A DNA stretch of 35,825 bases from an uncultured Clostridia bacterium. GTDB taxonomy: Bacteria; Bacillota; Clostridia; Christensenellales; Aristaeellaceae. The stretch's first letter is position 1, and every line of letters begins with the position of its first letter. The notes under the pieces are model-generated. The model saw only the letters and a list, made by a program, of their open reading frames with translations, was not told the DNA's origin and ran no database searches. Location: positions 1 to 35,825 of the forward strand of contig CAMNHF010000014.1 of assembly GCA_946538975.1 (NCBI GenBank), read 5' to 3'. The translations under genes and the position numbers were made by a program. Positions 27,080-35,825 of the stretch are shown here, piece by piece.

Positions 27080-27600
27080 TCAGGCGGACAGGCCGGCGCC
27101 CCTTCTTTTGGTAAAGACCTGCACGATGCCGGCGGTCAGAAGCGTGGAATTCAGCACGCCGAAGCACACGTCCGACAGGAAATGGTTTGTCATGTGCATC
27201 CGGTTGTAGCCGCACAGCAGCACGAACAGGCAGACCAGACCGAGGGCAATCAGGTTCTTCCGCAGGCTTCTTTTCTTCATGCAATCGGTTAGCACCGCCA
27301 TGGTGCCCAGGGCCGCGTTGACCTTGCCCATTCCCAGCACGCACAGGGCCACGCCGTCCTGATCATACAGCCTGCAGGGGCTGGCCGGAACATCGAATTC
27401 CGCGGCCCCCCGCAGATACTGCTCATAGTAGCATTGCGCCTCGCCGGGAAAATCATCGGCCATGCCGCCGACCTCGAATTTGGGGAGCAGCAGCACCTTC
27501 ACCGGCAGGGGAGACGCCTGCCGGCAGCTTCCTCCGCCATGGCGGCGGCGCCTGCCGCGATCAGAACGAAAGCCAGGACGGCGCACAGCCATCTCTTCAT
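27080..27600 (-). pseudogene. Disrupted purine nucleoside permease (NUP-like) N-terminus joined to a PAP2-like C-terminal fragment
   Basis: Signal peptide MKRWLCAVLAFVLIAAGAAAMAEEA (ATG at 27600) is in a different frame from KVLLLPKFEVGGMADDFPGEAQCYYEQYL...GVALCVLGMGKVNAALGTMAVLTD. That is followed in frame by YNRMHMTNHFLSDVCFGVL. Confidence 0.65.
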
Positions 27601-27628
27601 CGCGCGAACTTCCTTCGGATGCCGGCCC

Positions 27629-28606
27629 TTATGAATGCGAGGACGAGGATGCGGCCGCGGCTGTCGTGGAGGCAATGACGGCGCACATGGCCATCTGCAT
27701 CGCGATGAGCGTCGCAATCGTTCCCGACAGCGCCGCCGTATCAACCGCGTCCCGCGGCACATATGCATCCGATGCGATCATTGCCGCATGCATCAGGCGG
27801 GTTTTCCTGTCGATCCCGAAGAACCCATAGCCCTTCTGCTGCTCCAGGAACGCGTCGATCTCCGCCATGTCCCTGACCAGCGCGCCGGGCTCCGCGGGCA
27901 GCATGGCCAAAGCGGCCAGCACCGCCAATTCGTGGTGCTTCCCGTACTTCCCGATCTCCCGCTCGATCATGTCGTAAAGCGTGAAAACCCGCTCGCACTT
28001 TGCGTTCGTCTCCGCCTTGTCCATGGCCAGAATGTGCGACATGGTCTGCACGCAGTCGCTGTCATGAAAGCGTTCCTTCAGCAGCTGATAGCACGCTTCC
28101 ATGCCGGCGATCAGCTCGTCGTCCGACTGATCGGACCAGGCCATCATCAGCGCGTAAATGCTGTCTTCGGAGGACGTCAGCAGGGGATGCTCGGCTTTCA
28201 TGCGGCGGTAGATTCCTTTGCCGCGGGCAATCCTCTCCTCGGTGCAGTCATATTCCGTGAGCAGGAACGCAGCCAGCGCCAGATAGTCGGAGCCGGAGAA
28301 TTCCCTCCGCAGCATCTGATAGACATTCTGCGTCTGCCCGAATTTCTCGTCAGGGTGGTCTTCCATGGAGAGCAGGCAGGCGAGGGGGATGCGTATGTAC
28401 CCCCGGAAGGAGGAAAAGATTCCCGTCCTCTGATTGATCAGCTCCCGGCCTGCGCGCAGTCTGTCCTGATCGGGAAAGGCGCCCGCCGCGCAGAACAGAT
28501 TGGCGCAGACAGGCGCCAGATAGCTGCCGTCCCATCGGAACGTGTCCTTGATGACGTCCCGGGCCGCAATGAATTGATTGCAGAGCTTTTCCAGCGATTC
28601 TCTCAT
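27629..28606 (-). CDS. DUF4003-like protein
   Basis: NQRTGIFSSFRGYIRIPLACLLSMEDHPDEKF and IYRRMKAEHPLLTSSEDSIYALMMAWSD resemble DUF4003 motifs. Confidence 0.75.
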   Translation of the reverse strand: MRESLEKLCNQFIAARDVIKDTFRWDGSYLAPVCANLFCAAGAFPDQDRLRAGRELINQRTGIFSSFRGYIRIPLACLLSMEDHPDEKFGQTQNVYQMLRREFSGSDYLALAAFLLTEYDCTEERIARGKGIYRRMKAEHPLLTSSEDSIYALMMAWSDQSDDELIAGMEACYQLLKERFHDSDCVQTMSHILAMDKAETNAKCERVFTLYDMIEREIGKYGKHHELAVLAALAMLPAEPGALVRDMAEIDAFLEQQKGYGFFGIDRKTRLMHAAMIASDAYVPRDAVDTAALSGTIATLIAMQMAMCAVIASTTAAAASSSSHS

Positions 28607-28872
28607 CTGTGCAGAACCTCCGTGATCTTTCAATCGTTCCGGCAAGCAAAATGCAAATGAATCTCAGAAACGGCGCAGCCCGATTCCCCCGAGCCGTTTG
28701 CTCCTTGCAATCATACCATATTTCCGCGCCGTTTTCCATCATAATTTGCGGAACGCCCCGGAACAATGCTTCAGAACAATGCTCCCGCAGCCTGCCCCCT
28801 GTGCGCTGAAGCCGAAGCCGCAGGACCTGGGACGGGGATATTTGCAGAGCCTGAAATGTGTATATTTGATAC

Positions 28873-28901
28873 TTGCATGGGGATCGGGAATATGCTACAA
28901 T
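28873..28901 (+). promoter_or_regulatory. Sigma-A promoter upstream of the tocopherol-cyclase-like gene
   Basis: TTGCAT, 17-nt spacer, TGC-TACAAT. Confidence 0.65.
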
Positions 28902-29034
28902 TTCATATCAGCGCCGGCGCGTACTATGCTTGTTCCTGCATGAGGCTTATCTGGATCTTGCCCCGGGGATGAGGGGCGGCGGCGCCTTTTGCCCCACAGA
29001 TCCATTCGGCACGGAAAGGAAGCGCACCGACCCT

Positions 29035-30180
29035 ATGTTCAACCATCACGACATCACCCGCGACGCCTTCATGCTCCACGGGCCGCTGGCCCACCACGGC
29101 TATGACTGGTGGTGGCACTCCTTCACGGCGCAGGATGCGGAGACCGGCGAGGACAAGCCGTTCTTTATCGAGTTCTTCGCGTGCAATCCGGCGCTGGCGG
29201 AGGATCAGCCCGTGCTGGGGCAGCTGCCGGCCAACCGGACGGCAGGGAAGCGGCCGTCTTATCTGATGGTGAAGGCGGGCACCTGGGGCGGGGACGCCTG
29301 CCAGCTGCACCGCTTCTTCGCCTGGAAGGACGTCGCGCTGCACGGGGACGCGCCCTATCAGGTTGAGGCGGCGGACTGCCTGGCCTGCGAGACGGCGCTG
29401 AAGGGAAGCGTGACGATCACGCCGGAGGAGGCTGCCGCGCACCCGGAGTGGATGTGCGACGCGGGGGCCCTGTCCTGGGATCTGACCATCGACAAGCAGA
29501 TCGCCTTCAATGTGGGCTACGGTGCCAGCCGGCCCCTGCGGGATGCCGAGGCCTTCGCCATGTACTGGCACGCGGAGGGGATGAAGAGCGCCTACAGCGG
29601 CACGGTTACCTTCAACGGGCGGAGATACACCGTGACGCCGGAGAAGTGCTATGGCTACGCGGACAAGAACTGGGGCCGGGACTTCACGACGCCCTGGGTC
29701 TGGCTCTCCTCCAGCTGCCTGACCAGCAGGAAGACCGGGAAGCAGCTCACGAACAGTGTCTTCGACATCGGCGGCGGCCGGCCGAAGATCTACTTTGTCC
29801 CGCTGGACCGGCGGCTGCTGGGCGTGTTTTTCTACGAGGGCAGGGAGTACGACTTCAACTTCTCCAAGCTCCATCTGATGGTGAAAACCGCTTTCTCCTT
29901 TGAGAAGCTGGCGGAGGAGGTCATCTGGCATGTCCGCCAGGAGAACATCCACGCGGTCATGGAGACGGAGGTTCACTGCCGGAAGAAGGACATGCTGCTC
30001 ATCAACTACGAAGCCCCGGACGGCAGCCGGCACCACAACCGCCTCTGGAACGGCGGCAATGGCTGGGGCACGGTGAAGCTGTACGACAAGCAGGATGGCC
30101 AGCTGGCGCTGGTTGATGAAGTGGAAGCGGCCCACATCGGCTGCGAGTACGGGGAGTACGATCATGAGGATTCGTATTGA
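29035..30180 (+). CDS. Tocopherol cyclase-like (lipocalin-like beta-barrel) protein
   Basis: GYDWWWHSFTAQDAETGEDKPFFIEFFACNP; CYGYADKNWGRDFTTPWVWLSSSCL; RHHNRLWNGGNGWGTVKLYDK. Confidence 0.65.
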   Translation: MFNHHDITRDAFMLHGPLAHHGYDWWWHSFTAQDAETGEDKPFFIEFFACNPALAEDQPVLGQLPANRTAGKRPSYLMVKAGTWGGDACQLHRFFAWKDVALHGDAPYQVEAADCLACETALKGSVTITPEEAAAHPEWMCDAGALSWDLTIDKQIAFNVGYGASRPLRDAEAFAMYWHAEGMKSAYSGTVTFNGRRYTVTPEKCYGYADKNWGRDFTTPWVWLSSSCLTSRKTGKQLTNSVFDIGGGRPKIYFVPLDRRLLGVFFYEGREYDFNFSKLHLMVKTAFSFEKLAEEVIWHVRQENIHAVMETEVHCRKKDMLLINYEAPDGSRHHNRLWNGGNGWGTVKLYDKQDGQLALVDEVEAAHIGCEYGEYDHEDSY

Positions 30181-30338
30181 CGCGGTCGCAGGCTGACGGC
30201 CCGGCGATCCGGCTGTTTCTCCGGCAGCCGCAGCGCAGAGAACAGACAGAAGCATCCTGCCAAAGAAAGCATTGCCGCCGCAGGAAAAGCCGCCGGGAAA
30301 CGGTCAGGGCGGCCCGGGCAGGCTGAAAGGAGGACGCC

Positions 30339-30674
30339 ATGCCAAGAAAAACGGTTTTCGAGATGAAAGTATCGGAGGTCTATCCGCTGCTGGTGCACAA
30401 GGCGGAGCGAAAAGGCCGCAGCAGGGCCGAGGTCGATCAGGTGACTGCCTGGCTCACAGGCTATGACATGGCGTCTGCCGACCTGGACGTGACCTATGCG
30501 GAATTCTTCGCCCGCGCGCCGGCCATGAATCCGAGAGCGAGCCTGATCAAAGGCAGCGTCTGCGGAGTTCGCGTGGAAGAAATCGAAGACCCGCTGATGC
30601 AGAAGATCCGCTGGCTGGACAAGCTGGTGGATGAGCTGGCAAAGGGGAAGCCCATGGATAAGGTCTTGCGGTGA
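30339..30674 (+). CDS. DUF2200 family protein
   Basis: [34 protein letters not shown] and [40 protein letters not shown]. Confidence 0.85.
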   Translation: MPRKTVFEMKVSEVYPLLVHKAERKGRSRAEVDQVTAWLTGYDMASADLDVTYAEFFARAPAMNPRASLIKGSVCGVRVEEIEDPLMQKIRWLDKLVDELAKGKPMDKVLR

Positions 30675-30990
30675 AGCGCCCATGGGGAAATGCCCGAAGT
30701 GCGGACGCGCTTTCAGCAGGCGGATCAGGATCGCTGCTGTGTGAAGGCGATTGTCAGAACGGCAGCGATCTCCGCAGAATCATGCTGAATACTGCGGAGA
30801 TCATGTCCCTAACCCAGAGAAGGACTGCATGACCGCGTCCGGCATCGGGCTGCGGAGAGCATCTCTGCTGAATTGATCTCCGGCTGAAAACGCCGGCCAA
30901 ATACTGCCGCCTCTTCCGGGGGCGGCTTTTGGCTTTCTTGTGACACAAAAAGTACGAGCCGCCCTTTTGAGCGGCCCGTGCTTTATTCGT

Positions 30991-33448
30991 TCAGTTCAGT
31001 TCTTCTTTCACAAACACGCAGTTGCTGTGGCTCTGGCAGTACGCCTCTGCCGGGCTGCCGGCCGTGCCGTACACGAAGATCGTGCCGCAGCCGGAGAACA
31101 CATCCGTACCCAGGGCGCAGCCATCCGGAATGCGGATCTGCCGGAGGCCCGCGCAGTCCTTGAAGGCATAGTCGCCGATGCTCTCGCAGCCGTCGGGGAT
31201 GGACACCACGGTCATGGCTGCACCCTCGAAGGCGCCGGCCTCGATCACGGCAATGCCGCTGGGCAGGGTAAAGTCCGGCGTGCCATAGGCGGGCCTGACG
31301 ATCAGCTGCAGCTCGCCCGCGCTGTTCACCAGGGCGGCATAGCTGTCTCGGTCGCAGGCAAAGCCGCCCGCGTAGCCGGTGATGCCTGTGGCGATCGTCT
31401 TAGGCGCTTCTGCGCTGGCGGGATAGCTCTCGCAGGAGAGGCCGATGCGCAGGCCTTCCTGAAGTGCGCCGGTCATCTGGACGGAAACGCTGTTCTTCAG
31501 ATACAGGTTGCCCACGCTGCTGCCGGAAACCACCGGCGCACCCGCCAGGTTCAGCGTGCCCGCCGAGCAGAAGATCCCGCCGCCGTTCTGGCCCGTGCCG
31601 GTGGTGTTATCCGTGACGGCGCCGCCGGACAGGCTGATGGTGCCGGCAGACCAGATCCCGCCGCCGTTCATCCTGGACGTGTTTTCGCTGATCGTGCCGC
31701 CGCTGAGGGTCATCGTGCCCCGGTTGACCACCGCGCCGCCGCTGTAGGTATCGGCGCTGTTGCCGTTCAGCGATCCGCCGGTGAGGGTCAGCGTCGCGCC
31801 GGCGGCGTTGAAGATCGCGCCGCCCTCTGCCGCCTGGTTGCCGGTGAGGGAGCCGCCGGCGATGGTCAGGGTGCCGTTGTTCACGATGCCGCCGCCGCTG
31901 CCGGTGCTGAAGCCGCCGGTGACGGTGCCGCTGCCGCTGCCGTCCGTGATCGTGAGCGTGCCATGGTTGGTGATGACGTGGCCGTCGGCGCCGCCTTTGG
32001 GCATGGCGCGGCACAGGGTGTGTCCGTTCAGGTTCAGGGTGATGTTCTTCCCGGGCGCAACGGAAAGCGCGCTGTCGTATTCGCTGGAAATGACTTCTTC
32101 CTCCAGCGTCAGGGTCGCGCTGCCCTGCGCGGCGTCAATCTGCATCTGCAGATCGCTCCAGGCGTTGCCCCACACGGCGGTGAAGACGGTATTGCTGCCG
32201 ACGGTGTATTCATCCCCGGCTTGCAGAACCTGATCGGTGCCCTCTGCCAGCCAGCCGCGGAAGTCATATCCGCTGACCGTGTAGCCGCACGCCGGCAGGA
32301 GCGTCACGCTGCCATACACACAGCGCATTTCTTCCATGCTGCCGATGGCCAGCTCGTTTCCGCTGCTGAAGGTGAGGACCGTCAGCGAGCCGTCATGGTG
32401 CAGCCCGCACGCACAGACGCCGTCCTGGAAGACATGCGCCTCTTCCGGGCCAAGGGGCTCCAGGCAGGCATAGCACGACGCCAGATGGGTCTCCTCTGTG
32501 ACCGTATACAGGAGCTGCGGATGGTCGCAGACCTCGATCCTTGCGTAGTGTTCACGGCAAGCGCCAGTCCGCTCCATCGCTTGCCGCAGCTCCGCGTTGG
32601 AACCGTTCGTATTCGAGCCTGCAGTCACCTTCACGGCGTCCGAAAGCGACAGGGGGCCATTCTCATCTCCGCCATTGCCGCTGCCGATGGCGCAGCCCCC
32701 GTTCACGGCCCTGGCAATCACCGTGCCGCCGGTGATCGTCGTCGAGCCGGTGCTTTCGCCGCCGTAGCCGGCTTCTCCTTCTGCGCCGGCGCCGATGCCC
32801 GCTCCGCCTTCAGTCGAAGCCGCGGTCACCGTGCCGCCCTCGATGGCGATCCTTCCTCTGAAATCGCCCTGATGTCCGGCGCCAATGCCCGCGCCAAGGC
32901 TCGCGGTGGCATCCACGGTGCCGCCCGTGATCCGGATGCTGCCGCTGAAATTCTTGAACTGCGAGCCGCCGATGCCCGCGCTCCATGTGGAGGCAGCGGT
33001 CACATCTCCGCCGCTGATGGTGATCGTGCCGCTGTCCCCCTGACCGCCGGCGCCGATGGCCGCGCCGGAGCCGGTCTCAGAGTGCAGGAGGCCCGTGCCG
33101 GCGCTCTGCCCGTAGATGGTCAGGGTCTTTCCCGGCGGGACAAACAGGCCCTTCACGTTCAGGGTACAGCCGTCGCCGAGGATCAGGTTCACGTCCCCGG
33201 TGATGCTCTCGATGCGGCCGTTCTTTGTCACATTGCTGTCCAGGATGTATCAGCCTTCGGTCATACTGCCATTCGACGGCACCGGCTGGACGGTGGCCGT
33301 CTTCGTCTCGGTCACCACCTGAGAGCCATCCCAGCTGCGTTCCACATACGTCACGCTGATCCCGCCGTCCGCCAGCGCCGCCGATGCACACAGGCACAGC
33401 GCCGCGCAGAGCAGCAGGGTCACAAGAAGCTATGCGGCTTTTCGTCAT
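30991..33448 (-). pseudogene. Secreted repeat-rich surface protein (GG-rich adhesin-like repeats plus BspA/LRR_5-like C-terminus), disrupted at the 5' end
   Basis: ATG at 33448 with SD GGGAGGAAGG. The signal peptide continues only in a shifted frame (VTLLLCAALCLCASAALADGGISVTYVERSWDGSQVV...). An in-frame TGA at 33252-33250 precedes YILDSNVTKNGRIESITGDVNLIL. The downstream reading frame is intact to 30991. Confidence 0.75.
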
Positions 33449-33663
33449 GGTTCCTTCCTCCCGGCTGTTTTGTGCACAGCAGATCGCTTCGTCATACGAC
33501 ATGAGCCGCCGGTCGAAAGGGCGGCGAACCCCTCCGGCGCGGCGGCTTGTAATGGAATCACAAAAAGACGCAGTGATGTCTGCCTGCCTGAACGCAGCAC
33601 GATTCGGCATGCCTGTCGACCTCTTTAGCTGAAACGAATCAGGTCGATATACAAACCCACTTT

Positions 33664-33692
33664 ATTATAGCGTATTTGCAGGGCGGTGGCAA
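33664..33692 (-). promoter_or_regulatory. Sigma-A promoter of the disrupted surface protein gene
   Basis: On the minus strand: TTGCCA, 17-nt spacer, TATAAT. Confidence 0.8.
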
Positions 33693-33817
33693 GATGTGCG
33701 CTGCATATTATGGAAGGGAAATTTCTGAAGTAAATTTCTGACCCATTTAGCAGCATACGGCTCTTGACAGAGACTCATCCACGTTGATGTGACAAGCTTC
33801 CGTCTCATATGAAACAA

Positions 33818-33856
33818 GGCCTTGCAGCCAATCGAAGGGTAATCGGCTGCAAGGCC
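33818..33856 (-). terminator. 12-bp perfect inverted repeat, probable terminator of the 33879-34427 gene
   Basis: GGCCTTGCAGCC/GGCTGCAAGGCC; followed on the minus strand by TTGTTTC. Confidence 0.6.
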
Positions 33857-33878
33857 ACTGCCGGTAGGGGAGAAGCGG

Positions 33879-34427
33879 TTAATTGTGGTTCAGGATGATG
33901 GACAGGAATTTGCCGTCAAAATCATCACCCCAGTCGTTGCGTTCGCTGAATCGTGAGAACATCACTTTGTCAGGATCGGGTGTCATAAGGTGATTTGCTT
34001 TCAGCACTTTCTCCGCCTCAGCGAGAATCGCCATGGATTCACTTCCATCGCCTATGACAGTTCCTTCATAGATCATAGCCATCTCCAGAGGGAGATTCAG
34101 CATCCAGTTCAGCTGATCCGTGGGGTCGTTCTCAATACCTTCAGTAATGCCACTGTACAAAGCCATTAGCTCATGATACTCCTCCAGGGTTAGTGAGCCC
34201 GTAAAATCCTCGGTGGAGTAATCAGAATACTGAAAGAGCACATCAGGAATCATGCAGCTGTACAGATCAGACCAATCAGCCCAATTCATGCTTGTTGCCA
34301 ACCACATTTTTCGTGCCACATCAGACCAGTCCCGATCCGGATACTTTCCTGTCAGGAATCGCTCGATGCACATGATCAGATAGGCCATTCGTCCATTCAT
34401 AGAGACTTGATCCAGTTGGTTCGTCAT
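33879..34427 (-). CDS. Acidic small protein, unknown (immunity-protein-like appearance)
   Basis: MNGRMAYLIMCIERFLTGKYPDRDWSDVARKMWLATSMNWADWSDLYSCMIPDVLFQY; helical, acidic, no signal peptide. Confidence 0.6.
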   Translation of the reverse strand: MTNQLDQVSMNGRMAYLIMCIERFLTGKYPDRDWSDVARKMWLATSMNWADWSDLYSCMIPDVLFQYSDYSTEDFTGSLTLEEYHELMALYSGITEGIENDPTDQLNWMLNLPLEMAMIYEGTVIGDGSESMAILAEAEKVLKANHLMTPDPDKVMFSRFSERNDWGDDFDGKFLSIILNHN

Positions 34428-34522
34428 GGTCAGCTGTCCTCCGCATCAATTTCGTCTGATACTCCATCATATCGCCGTTCCTTTCTTTGCTTCCGCAGCC
34501 GGTTCTGACGGACCGGAGCCTG

Positions 34523-34978
34523 TTACCACTCGCAGGCGTCAAAGAGGTCATCATCCAGCACTTCACGGATGTAGACAGTGATGGACATCACTTCACGGGT
34601 GGTCAGATCATCCTCCAGCCAGTACCCCGCAGGGGACTGCCAGACCTCATTCCAGTCGTCAAACCACAGCTGAGGGTCCAGCCTTCGGGCCTCCTCCAGG
34701 GGCAGGCCGGTGTGGATGCCATTGGGCAGACAGCCTTCCCAGCCCATCCAGAATACGATCTTGAACAGCTTCCCGTTCCGCGCAAAGAACAGGCTCATCA
34801 CATCGTCAGCAATCAGCACATGCCAGGGATTCGGCACGGTCTCATCCTTGTTTGCCCAATACTCTTCGTGGTATCTGATTCCCGCCTCCCGCAGCGCGGC
34901 TTTGACTTCCGGCCGGGTCTGGTACAGGCGGATCCCCTGTGTTCCCGCATAGGGGATGATCGCTTCGGACAGCAGCAT
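34523..34978 (-). CDS. Small cytosolic protein of unknown function
   Basis: Likely ATG at 34978 (MLLSEAIIPYAGTQG) after GGGAGGAACTTCC. Confidence 0.6.
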   Translation of the reverse strand: MLLSEAIIPYAGTQGIRLYQTRPEVKAALREAGIRYHEEYWANKDETVPNPWHVLIADDVMSLFFARNGKLFKIVFWMGWEGCLPNGIHTGLPLEEARRLDPQLWFDDWNEVWQSPAGYWLEDDLTTREVMSITVYIREVLDDDLFDACEW

Positions 34979-35109
34979 GGAAGTTCCTCCCGACAAAAGC
35001 GCCTCAATCAGCCGGACGGCCTGTATCGTATACACGGTTCACCTGAGATAGATTCGCATAAATAGGGCACTCGGCCCCCCCTCATGCATGCGCCAGCGTC
35101 GACGAATGC

Positions 35110-35748
35110 TCATTCGCCCTTTTGCGGGATGCCTGAGGGGGTCCACGGCGCGGCGGGGACCTCATCCGGGGATTGGTAACCATACGCAGCCAGCGCTTGA
35201 TCCGCATCCTCCGCGAGGAACAGGTCAAAGATAATGAACGCGGGGTTTTTTGGCGCCTGGTATACGGAAACCGTCACCAGATCGCTGCCCAGCATCAGCA
35301 GATACTGTCCGCTCCCGACGGGCGAAGCGCCAAAGTGCTCCTCAAGCCATTCCAGATTCTCATTGAGGGTATCCGCGGCTTCGCTGCCGCGCATCTTGAG
35401 CATGAATCGGCTGCCGACCACCGGATCGCGGTTCGTTCCCGATCCCTGGAAACAAACAATGACGCCTCGGATCTCGCCTCTTTCGGCGGAAAACATTCTT
35501 CTGTCGAGCAAAAGAGCATCGTCAGCTGATGCAGGCATGCCCTGTGAAGACATGGAGCTGTAATGCGCGCCAGCCTGTCTCTCGGTATCTTTGACGTCCT
35601 TGTATACAGTGTGCAATGCAAAGCAATAACCGGGAAAATGCTCTTCCGTGATTTCCAGGGCCAGTGCGCAGGAGGCTGAAATCAGCGAGCACAGGGCCCG
35701 TCCTGCAACTACCAATCCCCCAAAAACCTGTAAGATTCTTTCTGACAA
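35110..35748 (-). CDS. Small protein of unknown function; start uncertain (TTG at 35748 lacks a clear SD)
   Basis: Long ORF LALEITEEHFPGYCFALHTVYKDVKDTERQ...FIIFDLFLAEDADQALAAYGYQ with coding-like composition. Confidence 0.5.
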   Translation of the reverse strand: MSERILQVFGGLVVAGRALCSLISASCALALEITEEHFPGYCFALHTVYKDVKDTERQAGAHYSSMSSQGMPASADDALLLDRRMFSAERGEIRGVIVCFQGSGTNRDPVVGSRFMLKMRGSEAADTLNENLEWLEEHFGASPVGSGQYLLMLGSDLVTVSVYQAPKNPAFIIFDLFLAEDADQALAAYGYQSPDEVPAAPWTPSGIPQKGE

Positions 35749-35752
35749 AATT

Positions 35753-35779
35753 CAAGTTTTCCCCCGCAGTCTCGTCTAT
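35753..35779 (+). promoter_or_regulatory. Possible ECF-sigma-type promoter at right edge
   Basis: CAAGTTTTCCCCCGCAGTCTCGTCTATATG, directly upstream of GGGTGAAGGAGGTGA. Confidence 0.35.
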
Positions 35780-35803
35780 ATGGGTGAAGGAGGTGAGCAG
35801 CCG

Positions 35804-35825
35804 ATGATTGCAGAACAGGGCCCGT
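35804..35825 (+). CDS. Start of a gene truncated by the window edge (MIAEQGP...)
   Basis: ATG 8 nt downstream of AAGGAGGTGA, a full anti-16S match. Confidence 0.55.

Noticed and set aside
31500-33000. Repetitive DNA considered as a tandem repeat or CRISPR array
   Set aside because: Repeats are degenerate and codon-phased (Gly/Thr-rich GGTxT/GNxA motifs within the surface protein), with no conserved direct repeat and unique spacer pattern.
33232-33252. Genome-wide TGA recoding to Trp
   Set aside because: Many intact genes in the window terminate at TGA; a nonsense mutation, phase variation or sequence error is simpler.

Overview
A 35.8 kb chromosomal window from what looks like a GC-rich Firmicute of the Clostridia type. 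This is inferred from sigma-A promoters with 17-nt spacers, strong GGAGG Shine-Dalgarno sites, U-tract terminators and gene content. No rRNA, tRNA, CRISPR array, integrase or transposase was recognised. Main content, left to right: a heterodimeric ABC exporter; a metNIQ-type importer operon; an M28 peptidase; a minus-strand block with a lipoprotein, YhaM-like HD protein, DnaB and L9; a flavin reductase-like protein; an orphan TRAP DctM permease; two ECF sigma/membrane-protein pairs; a WYL regulator; an exported acetolactate decarboxylase; a CE2-like SGNH esterase; a four-gene ATGA-overlapped operon (Sel1 / DUF188 / alpha-beta hydrolase / YjbR-EVE); a disrupted purine nucleoside permease fragment joined to a PAP2-like tail; a DUF4003 protein; a tocopherol-cyclase-like protein; a DUF2200 protein; a disrupted BspA/LRR-like surface protein; and a terminal cluster of small acidic unknown proteins. 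The strongest candidate for an undescribed system is the leader of the metNIQ-type operon. It has a near-consensus promoter, a 28-aa ORF MMREYRSMTCRMACCCRCTASAMLVPVA with a Cys-Met codon cluster, mutually exclusive pairing segments and an intrinsic terminator 17 nt before the first gene. That is the layout of a ribosome-mediated (cysteine/methionine) attenuator. Other notable points are a DctM gene whose best-placed start codon is ACG, a frameshift plus in-frame TGA in the surface protein gene, and a possible 5'UTR pseudoknot. All family calls are from recall of motifs, with no database search.
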